Below, one piece after another: positions 43,601-53,315 of a stretch of DNA of 64,000 bases. The notes beneath the pieces were generated by a model, which saw only the letters and a list, made by a program, of their open reading frames with translations, was not told the DNA's origin and did no database searches. The translations under genes and the position numbers were made by a program. How positions within the stretch are numbered: the stretch's first letter is position 1; the number at the start of each line of letters is the position of its first letter. The stretch lies in contig JACSYO010002098.1 of NCBI GenBank assembly GCA_016806645.1, forward strand, positions 126,501 to 190,500, in the 5' to 3' direction. This DNA comes from Ophiodon elongatus (lineage: Eukaryota; Chordata; Actinopteri; Perciformes; Hexagrammidae).

Positions 43601-44821
43601 AACAATTAAGGGTGTCAATAATGAGAGAATAAGAGGGGTCTTTTGTGGACAGCCTTTTGTGGCAGAGGCCCCTCTGGCATGAAAAGACCTAGACACACTG
43701 TTGGACCTCCCCCTCGCTGGTGTGCCGATGTACTCATTAGCTAGTGATAAGCCCAGGGAGGCGGCGTTAAGAGATAGAGCGCAGGATCCAATTTGGGAGT
43801 AAAAAGATGTGGAATGGGGACAGTGTGCGCTGTAAACCTATGGCATATACATTGCTCTTACATGAAGAAAGACTTCTAATCAAGACCAAAATATATTATT
43901 TCACCTTTCAATGTAGCACTGGGACCCCAGATTGCCTGAACATATAATGTGTAATATCATTACTGCTGTCAATGATTGTACCAGATAAATATTCAGTCGA
44001 CTGTCATCATCAGGTTCATTTTTTCCCACTGTCCTCCTCTCATGCCATGATTGACACCTGCATCCGCCAGGCCTTGGAGAGCAGCCAGCCGTTCTCTTGT
44101 GTTGTGGCTCTGCATGGTCGATCACGGGGGTCCCGCCCTCGGACTCTGGCTGCCGGGGCCCGACAGGGAATCCCTCGCCCCCCGACGACACGTTTAGGAA
44201 GTAGCGCTGGCTGGTAATTGTCCTGTGCCAGCGGGTAAGATGGAGGGACACAGAGACAAGACAAAGGGAGGAGAGGATGAGCGTGAGGGACAAGGCCTCC
44301 AAGCCTTTCATGGGAGAGTAGCCGTCTAGACATCAATGCATCACAGGAGAGATTGAGCCTCTTTTATTATGACTTTGACAAACTCTTGTTCCCCCCTTCA
44401 GGATGGGAAAGGAAGGTTGGTTTGTGTTTCAGGAGGAGGTGGGGAGGTCAAACTCAATGATCCGAGACAGAACTAGAGCTTGACCTTGCTGATATAACTT
44501 GATGTCTGATCTGATGACAACAGTCTGTACCAGGGTTTACATGTCACAGCACCCACTCACTTCTATTCAGAACGTGACTTTGTTGATGTTGCCAATAGCT
44601 GATATTTTGGGTGGATACTCCAAGTGCTTACTTTAAGATGTTTTCTTTCAGAATAGTTTCAACCAGAATTTGATTCTTGACAAGTTGTAAAGGCTTATGA
44701 AACAGCATTTATCTAAAGAAAAAAAATGTAAGTGATTCTATCTAACTCATTTTCAACTATTGATTTATCTTGGTTCTCTATTACCTGAAAAACAAGTACA
44801 TACTATAGTAAATACAGTAAA

Positions 44822-44825
<4 letters not shown>
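40671..44825. other. Unique DNA; possible conserved non-coding blocks, no gene supported
   Basis: 42,985-43,830 contains several AT-rich motif clusters in otherwise even-composition DNA (for example 'gggccattatcagacagcac' near 43,581), again with a conserved non-coding look. 44,030-44,310 is GC-rich; its 136-codon minus-strand frame (43,901-44,311) begins with a signal-peptide-like stretch but matches no family. 41,970-42,310 has a reverse-oriented 'aataaac' and pyrimidine-rich flank that might be part of an LTR; not delimited. Confidence 0.35.
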
Positions 44826-44877
<52 letters not shown>

Positions 44878-44899
44878 AAAGTATATAATATATATATAG
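44826..44899. repeat. (TA)n microsatellite
   Basis: About 24 uninterrupted TA units, then an imperfect continuation. Confidence 0.96.
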
Positions 44900-45117
44900 T
44901 ACTATTTATGATTATTATTATTTTTTAGCATGCTATTATTATTTATTATGTGAAGCTTATTTAATTTTTTATTTGGTCATCATACAGTGAATCAGAATTC
45001 TTGACATTAAGCAGAGCTGCAGTGTTTATTTTGTACCCAGCACTCATCTACTGCTATTTTCTGAGCAGAGTGTGTTTTGGTTCTTTGCTGTGTATATTAA
45101 TGTGTCGGGTGTGTATG

Positions 45118-45118
<1 letters not shown>

Positions 45119-45201
<83 letters not shown>
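45119..45201. repeat. (GT)n microsatellite
   Basis: About 41 GT units. The plus-strand frame 45,001-45,288 is a translation of this run. Confidence 0.98.
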
Positions 45202-45204
<3 letters not shown>

Positions 45205-45532
45205 AGCAGGTGGGGGGTGGGGAGAGAGGGTAATGGGTCAGGGCTCTATTTTGAACAAGTACTTACTGGTTCTTTAATAAACCTTTGACCCCTCCATGGG
45301 GTCATATATCCCTAAACAACTGTGCCTCCCTGCCACCCACAGTGACTAGCTGCTGATTTGTTTTGCACAAAAGACACTCTTCTGTACACATTTACCCATC
45401 AAACTCGTCTCAATACGATATGAGACTGTGTTTTAAAAGGAGTAGCACTCTCTCCTTTTCTTATTTCCCTTTTTTCAATGCATCCCTTATTCACTGACTA
45501 ATCAATTTATTCATTTTTTTTACTTGAAATCC

Positions 45533-45590
45533 CTTGTGGAGCCCCACAGGGCTCAGCCTTTGGCTCATTATTATTCTGTACACAATTACT
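45533..45590 (+). pseudogene. Relic of a LINE reverse transcriptase motif
   Basis: Forward translation gives 'CGAPQGSAFGSLLFCT', the conserved GVPQGSVLGPLLF region of L2/CR1-type reverse transcriptases. Nothing recognisable remains on either side except perhaps 'QLLDFD'. Confidence 0.5.
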
Positions 45591-47379
45591 TGATTTTGAT
45601 ATCGTTTTAAGAGGTTTTGTTGGTGCTGTGTATTATACTGTGCTAACTGTCATTTAATTAATTTGTTAGTCTGCCTCATCCATAGTGACACCTCATAACA
45701 TCACTGTTCACAGTATCCCACATACTGTATATATATGAAAATAATAAATATATCGGAAGTTGGTTTGTGACATGTTGAGCAATAATATAGCAATAATGTC
45801 CATTTTGACACACTGCCACAAGCCTGTGGCAGTAAATGTGATTATCTCCACAGAAAAGGTTGTGTGGTGACAGTCATACCATTCAATATATTACAGAAAT
45901 TCTGCAAAGTTCCTAATTTGCCAATATCCCTGTTAGTAAAGCATTGTGGGCTGGATTGTGATGTCTTCTTCCATTGTTATTATTTTCTTTGTCTTTGTTC
46001 AGTCATGGTGTTGATTGTAGTTCATGGTTAACATCCAGTTTGTTCTCTGTATACTACTAACCAGCTGCTGCAATATCTCTTGTATAATACTTCCTTTTTT
46101 GGATCACTTTCACTTTCCTACAGTGAAGACCAGATACACCTTTAAAGGACTATGCACCTTTAAAGCTCTCCCTGACTTTCAGAATGTGGCTAGACAGCAG
46201 TCCCAGTTGCTGATTGTGTAATTAGCGGCTGCCTGATCAGAATGACGTGCAGATTCCAAGTATTGCAACAGAAGCAGACGGTGTTCTCCTCATTTGGATG
46301 TGGCTCTGTGACTCCCCCCACCCCCTCTCCGATGAGAGCTGGGGTCAGGGTTCAACTCCGGGACAACACCCTTTATCACTCAGATGCTGTCACATTGCCC
46401 TCTCAGCCACAAGGGCAACAGCACCCTAAACAATGATCTAATTAGGTATCAATGAGCTCCGTAGCCCTGGATGGAATTGGCTTTTTATGGGCATGTGGAG
46501 GGCGGTGGGCGTACAGCTGGTGGCAGTAAATGAGACAGGATACATCCTCATATATGTTTAGCATGTGCAGCAGACACACACATGACCCGAATACACGCTT
46601 GACAACACCAGCGCATACACACTATTTCTTGTTGTGGATGTAGTCCAACCAGCGGTTTTAGGCCAAATCAAAGTTTTTTGACCACATTAGCGTGAGGAGT
46701 TGCACCTTCACAAGCTTTACTATTAGCTAAAGCCAAATGTTTTTAGAAAAAAATGTTACACGTCAGAATCCCTCTCTTTTCTATTTTGTTGTTTCAACCT
46801 GCACTTGAACTGATTGCTTTGCGATACCCTCCTGTCGTACAAATCATTCTTGACTGTTAGCTTGTCAGTAGCTAGCATAAATACATCACATTACAAAAGC
46901 GTAAGATGCTCTAGCTGGCCTTTGAAGGTAGCATTTATCTATTGCAAAGACTGAGGAGGAAGAGTAAGAGACACACAAATACCAGGACTTTAACCCAGGA
47001 GACCGCTGTTCGTGTTCCGTGGTGAAATAAAAGTCAATGTTGACAAATTTTGTCACGTCAGTCACGTGTCACAGTCACACATCTAACACACTCTTTTCCT
47101 AACCCTAAGTGTTTGTGTTGCCTAAATCTAACTTCCTGTGGACACAGGTTTTTTTTTAAAATGCACTGGGAAGTACTGCACATGGCACCTGTCTTCCAGA
47201 TTGTAATCGTGTATTTTAAACAGAAGTAAATAAAGATGCATTGTTAAAGCTATTTGAATTAGTGTGTACACTGTTACGTAATAAGTTGTAATATGGTTGG
47301 CATGGTGATGGAACGTATGGAACGTGTATGTGTATGGAAAACTATCCTCAATTAGCTCCTGCTACCAGATAGCCCATCC

Positions 47380-47700
47380 CCCGTCTCTGGTCCCATCCTC
47401 CTTGCTATCGTCCCTAGCGCGGCTTGCCTCGCTCTTCAGACCCAACAGCGTTCTTCCCTGGCCGCAATGCCGACGCGCTACATTAGCCCAACACCAAAGA
47501 GCAGGGGCGCGCTAATGAGACACGGGCGTGGGCTCTGTAGCTCGTTCATCATCCTGCTCCCTCCAATCCCAGCGCCCTTTTATCAGGAACCGGCAAGACC
47601 CTATGTCTTCTCCTACGACATTAATCAGCTGTCCGGCCAGGCAGGGGCACGATAATGCCCTATTAGCCACCGAGCCCTAGAATCATTACAGGCCAATGAA
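47380..47700. promoter_or_regulatory. CpG-containing, GC-rich block, candidate regulatory DNA
   Basis: Compared with its flanks this block is rich in GC and CpG ('ctagcgcggcttgcctcgct', 'aatgccgacgcgctacatta') and interspersed with ATTA/TAAT sites and 'ccaatgaaaagg'. There is no associated gene in the window, so a distal enhancer or an unannotated promoter are both open. This is an inference from composition only. Confidence 0.25.
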
Positions 47701-47752
47701 AAGGCCAAGGATTACGCCACCCCCTTACCACCACCCCACCCCTCCAGACACT

Positions 47753-47754
<2 letters not shown>

Positions 47755-47790
<36 letters not shown>
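47755..47790. repeat. (GA)n microsatellite
   Basis: 18 GA units. Confidence 0.97.
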
Positions 47791-47793
<3 letters not shown>

Positions 47794-48179
47794 TCCTGGA
47801 ATCAACAACGCCTGACCAGGAGGCGGAAATTAGCAAGCTGGCACAAAGGCTTAGCCTCAGGAGTTTGTTTGGCTTGTTTACCCTCTGTCCTTCCACCTTT
47901 CTCTCTGTGCAGGATGAATACATTTGAGCTATTCTAGGGACTTTTGTTTTCAGTCGTAAGACTTATTGTCTTCAGAAGACAGCAGAGGAACTTCTGTAAA
48001 TCTGAGTTTAGGGCAGTTTAGCAGAAATTACATTAGCCTCTGCAATGTATTTTCTGAGCCAGGTTTACCCTGACCACTGAGATGGCATGCCTGTGTCTCT
48101 TGGCTTACAGAGGGATTAAGATGATCTTTGGGGAAACCTGTGCTCCCACAACAACCACAATTTAAACCATATATATATG

Positions 48180-48472
48180 AGGGTGACTGTGGTTTAGTGG
48201 TGAGCAGGGTCGCCCTTCAATTAGAGGATCGGCGGTTCGATCTCCGGCTCCGCTAGTCCATGTGGATGTGTCCTTGGGCAAGACACTTAACCCCAAATGT
48301 CTCTCATAGCTGTGCCTACGGTGTACGAATGTTAGCTACTCCTGATGTGCAGGTGGCACCTTAGCCCCTCCCATCAGTGTATGAATGGGTGAATGATGTC
48401 ATGTAGTGTTAAAGCGCTTTGAGTGGTCGGAAGACTAGAAAAGCGCTATACAAGTACAGGTCCATTTACCAT
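48180..48472 (+). mobile_element. SINE, full-length, box A and box B present
   Basis: tRNA-derived head with box A-like 'tggtttagtggtgagcaggg' and box B 'ggttcgatctccg', then 'gatgtgtccttgggcaagac', 'tcccatcagtgtatgaatgg', 'aaagcgctttgagtggtcgg' and the end 'aggtccatttaccat'. It is the best preserved copy in the window and the reference used here for the 17-bp deletion in the L2-borne copies. A PolIII-transcribed, LINE-dependent element by family analogy; not a functional tRNA. Confidence 0.88.
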
Positions 48473-49532
48473 ATCTTTCCATTTCCAAATCCAGTCAGAC
48501 ACTTCCCATCCATCTTTCAACCCTTTGCCATAACTCATTTATTATCACCACCAGGATCTCCACAGTGATCAATGATTATGAATGTCATCAGAGAACGAGT
48601 TGCAGAGTGCCAAAACCCCTCGGTAGTAATTTGTCGGTATGGATCATAATCGTAATGATGAGATATGCTTTCACTTCCCTTTCTGATTATCTGTCTGCAT
48701 GCACGAGCGAGCTGGCATTAGAGGTAGCAAAACATCCATCATGTACAGACACAGGCAGATTAGTAGGGCTAGCCTGGTGATAGATAGCCACTGAAAGGGT
48801 AATGATTAGCTTCTTTAGTGTCCGTGGAGCCGGGCCTGCTAGTGTCACACACTGCCCTCCACCAGCCATGCAAAGTGGAGCAGATGAGGGCCCATTTGTA
48901 TTCATTAGAGCATGGAGTTAGCTCGTAAAAAGGTACTCCTCTTACTCTCCTCCGTGTCTGCTGCTATCTCTCTCTGTCTGTCTCACACACAAAATGTGCA
49001 CAGCCTGAGCAAGAAAGAAATCAATTCCAAATCAAAACATTTGTACAAGGTGACACAGAACAAGAAGTGACAAAAAATGCCCAGGTGAGGTGCATGCGCT
49101 CTCTTTCTGCAGACTTGCCTACTGTGTTGAAATGCAGCCTGTAAGTCTCCACCTGGACGAGGCCATATCACCGACTCAGGCCATGAATCTTGTGTCTGCT
49201 TGTTCTGCCAGCTGATAGCATCTTCCTGCCTGCTCACACCCTGAAGGGGAGTGCACTGATGACCACAAAACAAATTGTCAGACACACAGATCACACAGAT
49301 TGTACCCAAACAAGAAGCAATTAAGATTCAGGATTATAGTTTCACTGTAAACTTGCCGTAAAAGACAATAACTGTTCACAGAGGAAATAGATGGACTCAC
49401 CATTTAAAGCACAGTAAACAAGAATTAGGAATCCCAAATAATGCCATACTCCTACTTCTGTGTTCCACCGCAACTGTGTTTACATGGACATGAATAACCC
49501 ATTCATCAGGGTTATCCCAGTTATGGTCATAT
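48473..49532. other. Unique DNA, possible conserved non-coding block
   Basis: 48,540-48,930 again has a conserved non-coding look ('ggtaatgattagcttctt', 'attagtagggctagcctgg'). No gene seen. Confidence 0.3.
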
Positions 49533-49756
49533 TCAGGTTTGCACGTTCTCCCCGTGGCAGCGTGGGTTCTGTCCGGGTTCTCTGGCTTCCTCCCACAGTC
49601 CAAAGACATGCAGCTTAGGTTAACTGATGACTCTAAACTGCCCGTAGGTGTGGATGTGAGCGTGAATGGTCTCTGTCTCTGTGTCAGCCCTGTGATAGTC
49701 TGCCGACCTGTCCAGGGTGAACCCTGCCTTCACCCAATGTCAGCTGGGATAAAAAC
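49533..49756 (+). mobile_element. RTE-tailed SINE fragment
   Basis: Same family as 18,215-18,508: 'ggtttgcacgttctccccgt', 'ccaaagacatgcagcttagg', 'cctgtccagggtgaaccctg', 'cccaatgtcagctgggata'. Head and GATG tail are missing. Confidence 0.75.
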
Positions 49757-50321
49757 AAGAGAGAAATGACAGCAACAGGAAATATTAAACTCTACACTGT
49801 ACATTTACTACCACTTGACAACTTAACTGATAGTTTCTTCTCCACTCCGTTCGCCCAAAGAGTATACAATAGCGTCTCATCGTCAATGTAACCTTTTTGG
49901 ATCGCCACCAGCTGCTCTGAGGGCATCAGCCATCTCTCTCACTGCGCAGATACTCAGCAGGGCTCAATAACCGGGTTAAGGTTTAGCTTTTATACTGTTA
50001 GCTATGCAACAGTATTCCAGTTTCTTTCGGAGTACTCCAGTTGGCATTTTTGCAATAATGATCAGATGGGATAATGGCTTTTCCCTAAAAACAGGATTCT
50101 ACAAAACCCAATCATAAACATAAACCCATTCATGTCCATGAAAACACACTCTGTGACGCTCAGCCATTATTTTGGCAATATTTGTATTATTATATTTAGT
50201 TTTTTACGAATGCTACTATTATTGTTATTATCATTCTATTATATCCACTATTTTTAGTTATAGTCATATTTCTGTTAATATTTCTGTGATTATTATTATT
50301 GGTAATTTTATTGTATCCACC
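49757..50321. other. Unclassified DNA, no gene seen
   Basis: No family recognised; AT-rich toward the right end. Confidence 0.35.
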
Positions 50322-50665
50322 AATTCAATTCAATTCAATTTATTTTTGTATAGCCCAAAATCACAAATTACAAATTCTCCTCAGAGGGCTTTACAATCTG
50401 TACACACTGACATCCTCTGTCCCAGAACCTCTCATCGACTCAGGAAAAACTCCCCCAAAAAACCCTATCAACAGGGAGAAAAATGGAAGAAACCTTCAGG
50501 AGAGCAGCAGAGGAGGATCCCTCTCCCAGGATGGACAGAGTACGAAAATAGATGTCATGTGTACAGAATGAACAGCATAACAGAGTTACGACACGTTCAA
50601 TTCACATAAAATAGAAAAGAATGTGCGTCAGCAGTTCCACGGAAGGAACCAGGAGGCAGGACCAC
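50322..50665 (-). mobile_element. L2 LINE 3' UTR, minus strand, internally deleted
   Basis: Begins with the reversed tail 'caattcaattcaattcaatt' and runs back through the 3' UTR to 'gttcaattcaca', then jumps to 'agaatgtgcgtcagcag', 'gaaccaggaggcagg', the linker between the two 174-bp modules in the copy at 6590-7719. It thus belongs to the duplicated-module L2 subfamily. The long plus-strand frame 50,172-50,609 is its antisense. Confidence 0.85.
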
Positions 50666-50822
50666 TGCTATTATTATTGTTATTAGTCATTTTTGTTTTA
50701 TTATTATACCTCTTTTTTCTATTATTCTTGTTATCAAGGCCTACAATCACACCTCACCCAAACTTAGGCCTGTATTTTCAAAACAATTATATATTTGAAA
50801 GTTTACACCACAAATATTATCC

Positions 50823-50828
<6 letters not shown>

Positions 50829-50854
<26 letters not shown>

Positions 50855-50855
50855 C
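50829..50855. repeat. (CT)n microsatellite
   Basis: About 13 CT units. Confidence 0.95.
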
Positions 50856-51504
50856 CCAAGGCATATGGCCGCCCACCAAGAGTTCAGTTGTTCCTAAGGT
50901 TTCTACCCAAGTTTTTTCTTGCCACTGTTGCCTCCGTGCTTTCTCATGAGGGAATGTTGGCTTTCTGTGAATGATACAGGTCTAGAGTACCGTCTAGTCA
51001 ATAACGTGTTGTGTTCTTCCCCCTTTAAAAGAATAAACAGTGTGGGTGAAATGTAACAAGTTGAAATAAGAAAACCACAAAAAAATGAACTGAGATCTAA
51101 ATCAGATTAAATATCTTTAATCAAGGCACTTGAATACTTCTTTTTTGTATGAAAAAAAAAGATATGGCAAGACAGTTTTTGTGTTCGAGCATTTCACTTA
51201 TCTCAAACTCTTTTACCTTTGGTTATCTTAATAAGATATTATAACTTGTTACTGAGATTTAATTACTGGTTCTGAGATAATTAATGCTTGAAACTAGAAT
51301 TACCAGAATTATAAAGCTATTCAATCAATACTTTTAATATTAAGAACACATAATGGCCCAATTCTCTGTTGTATTGTCAACCGAGCACCACAGGAAATAA
51401 ATCAGATTTTCCTATTGACAAAATGAATAACAACAAACACTTTTCATATCTGGGGAACACACTATGAGCCATTTGAACTGTTGCACAATTATATTAAATT
51501 ATAC
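50856..51504. other. Unclassified AT-rich DNA
   Basis: The part next to the CT run ('ccgcccaccaagagttc', 'tttctacccaagttttttct') resembles a piece of another LINE 3' UTR, but is too short to assign. Nothing else is seen. Confidence 0.3.
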
Positions 51505-51600
51505 ATTCAATCTAATTTATTTAGTATAACCTAAAATCCCCAATTTGCTTTACAATCTGTACACATACGACATCCTCTGTCCCAGGACCTCATGTCAGTA
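51505..51600 (-). mobile_element. Short L2 tail, minus strand, diverged
   Basis: 'tagtataacctaaaatcccc', 'tttacaatctgtacacatac' and 'gacatcctctgtcccaggac' match the reversed L2 3' end. Confidence 0.75.
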
Positions 51601-51985
51601 CGGGATAAAAAAAAAAATGTTTTTTTCATTGACTGACTCAAAGAACCCACAGATATTGTAAAACCAGTACAACTACACTAAAAACACAAAATACATTTGT
51701 CTCAATACAAATGTCTTAATATGAAGGAAAATGTGCAAACATTTTGCAAATGCTAGTGCAATCGTTTTGAAAAAAGGCTATTATTAATAATATCTTAACC
51801 AGTAGCTCCCATATAATTTGCTACATATATGAAAAAAATACACTCATCAACATCGAAAAGAAGGTAGAAGGATTGGATTAAGTGCAGCACATCTTGAGAC
51901 AATCACCGCCGACAAAACCAAATGCTATCGAAAGCAGAGTGACTGCTCCAGGAAGAGAGGGATGAGAGCCGGGACAAAAGCTAAG
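51601..51985. other. Unclassified AT-rich DNA
   Basis: No family or gene seen; may include the 5' end of the Rex1 that follows. Confidence 0.3.
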
Positions 51986-52575
51986 CTAGGACCCAAGGTC
52001 AGCCCACTACCCAACCTGCTCCAAGCTAATGTCCAGTCCCTGGAAAATAAGATGGTTGAAATAAGACTCACTCAGCTAACCCAGCAAGGGTAATCTGAGA
52101 CTGTTGTGCATACATCTTTACAGAAAAAGTTTAAGTGTACAGCTGCTCTACAGGACTGTTAGGATGTACAGACATCAACAGTGACATAATATCAGAAAAC
52201 GTGTAAACTGTAGTGATCCCAAAGACAATAAAATCATTTCCCAACCAGAACTCCTGGATGAATGGAGAGGTGCCTAGGCAACACATGGGTCAGGTGACAA
52301 GGCAACACATCACCAGAGCAAGAGTGAAAGCTGGCATCAAGGAGGCAAAGAGAAGGAGTCAAGAGAGACTGGTGAGAGACCTCAACACCAACACTGAAGA
52401 TATGTGGCAGGTGATCCGGAATGTAACAGACTATACAAGCAGGAGCTCCCCCATCATACTGTATGTAAAGCCACGCTGTCAGATGAGATGAACACCTTTT
52501 ATGCTCACTTTGATCTTCTCAACAAAGAGTCAGTGGCCACTGTCAGTATCCACAGAGGATGTTCATTCATTCGTT
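51986..52575 (+). pseudogene. Rex1-like LINE, part 1 (endonuclease start and linker)
   Basis: Forward translation gives 'LPNLLQANVQSLENKMVEIR' near 52,010 (start of the endonuclease domain). Most of that domain is deleted. The frame 52,213-52,491 then reads 'NQNSWMNGEV', 'ARVKAGIKEAKRRSQERLVR' and 'MWQVIRNVTDYTSRS', and in a shifted frame 'ATLSDEMNTFYAHFDLLNKE'. This is the linker between endonuclease and RT of Rex1-type LINEs. It is cut at about 52,575 by a minus-strand L2 and resumes at 53,130. Confidence 0.8.
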
Positions 52576-53129
52576 CAATTTATTTTTCTATAGCCCAAAA
52601 TCCCAAATTACAAATTAGCCTCAGAGGGCTTTACAATCTGTACACAACGACATCCTCTGTCCGAGGACCTCTCATCGGTTCAGGAACCCCCCACCACCCC
52701 AAAAAAAACCATTTCAACAGGGAGAAAAATGGAAGAAACCTTCATGAGAGCAACAGAGGAGGATCCCACTCCCAGGATGGACAGAGTACAAAAATAGATG
52801 TCATGTGTACAGAATGAACAGCATAACAGAGTTACAACACGTTCAATTCACATGACAGAAATGATTCATGTAATAATAGCAGTAGGTGTCGGGGAGGACC
52901 ACAGCAGGACGTAGGACCAGGGTTCAGATTTAACCACGATCCATAGAAACCTGCGAGGCGAGAAGGCACAAAGACTTCGGGGATGGAGCAGAGTTAGTAA
53001 TGTGCATTAATGGTGCATGAATTCATACAGAAGGGAAAATAGAGAAGAATGTGTGTCAGTAGGGTCACGGCAGGAACCAGGAGGCAGGACCAGGGTCCAG
53101 ATGCAATCACGATCCGTGGAAACCTGCGA
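52576..53129 (-). mobile_element. L2 LINE 3' UTR inserted in Rex1, duplicated-module type
   Basis: Reversed L2 3' UTR starting at the plus-strand side with 'ttcaatttatttttctatag'. It contains the two ~174-bp modules also seen at 7075-7380, one at about 52,905-53,035 and a second starting at 53,082, and is 5'-truncated inside the second. No coding sequence. Confidence 0.87.
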
Positions 53130-53315
53130 GGCGAGGCTTCCACACATGTGAGGAAAACCCTGATGAGAGTGAATATGAGTGAAGCTGCTGGGCCTGATAA
53201 CATCCCTGGTTGTGTACCAACAACATGTACCAACCAGCTCACTGATGTCATCACTGACATTTTCAACATATCACTGTCACAGGAGAGAGTTCCCATCTGC
53301 TTCAAGACAGACACC
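53130..53315 (+). pseudogene. Rex1-like LINE, part 2 (start of the RT domain)
   Basis: The frame 53,049-53,345 holds 'VRKTLMRVNMSEAAGPDNIP' then 'NQLTDVITDIFNISLSQERV' and 'PICFKTDTI', the first motifs of the Rex1-type reverse transcriptase. It joins part 1 after removal of the L2 between them, and is cut by a second L2 just after the FKT motif. It continues, with a deletion, at 56,740. Confidence 0.88.

Larger units (their letters stand above)
45600..48179. other. Unique DNA with candidate conserved non-coding blocks
   Basis: No gene or repeat family is supported. 46,180-46,520 and 47,380-47,700 have dense TAAT/ATTA motifs in GC-balanced context. Frames here are short and mutually overlapping. 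Confidence 0.35.

Noticed and set aside
43901..44311. 136-codon minus-strand frame starting with a signal-peptide-like stretch
   Set aside because: No family resemblance beyond the hydrophobic start, overlapping frames in both orientations, and GC-rich DNA lengthens open frames by chance.
45001..45288. 95-codon frame with a CV repeat
   Set aside because: Translation of the (GT)n run.
48180..48280. tRNA gene
   Set aside because: Box A and B-like motifs are present, but the acceptor stem and cloverleaf are not, and the sequence continues into a SINE body found in several copies.
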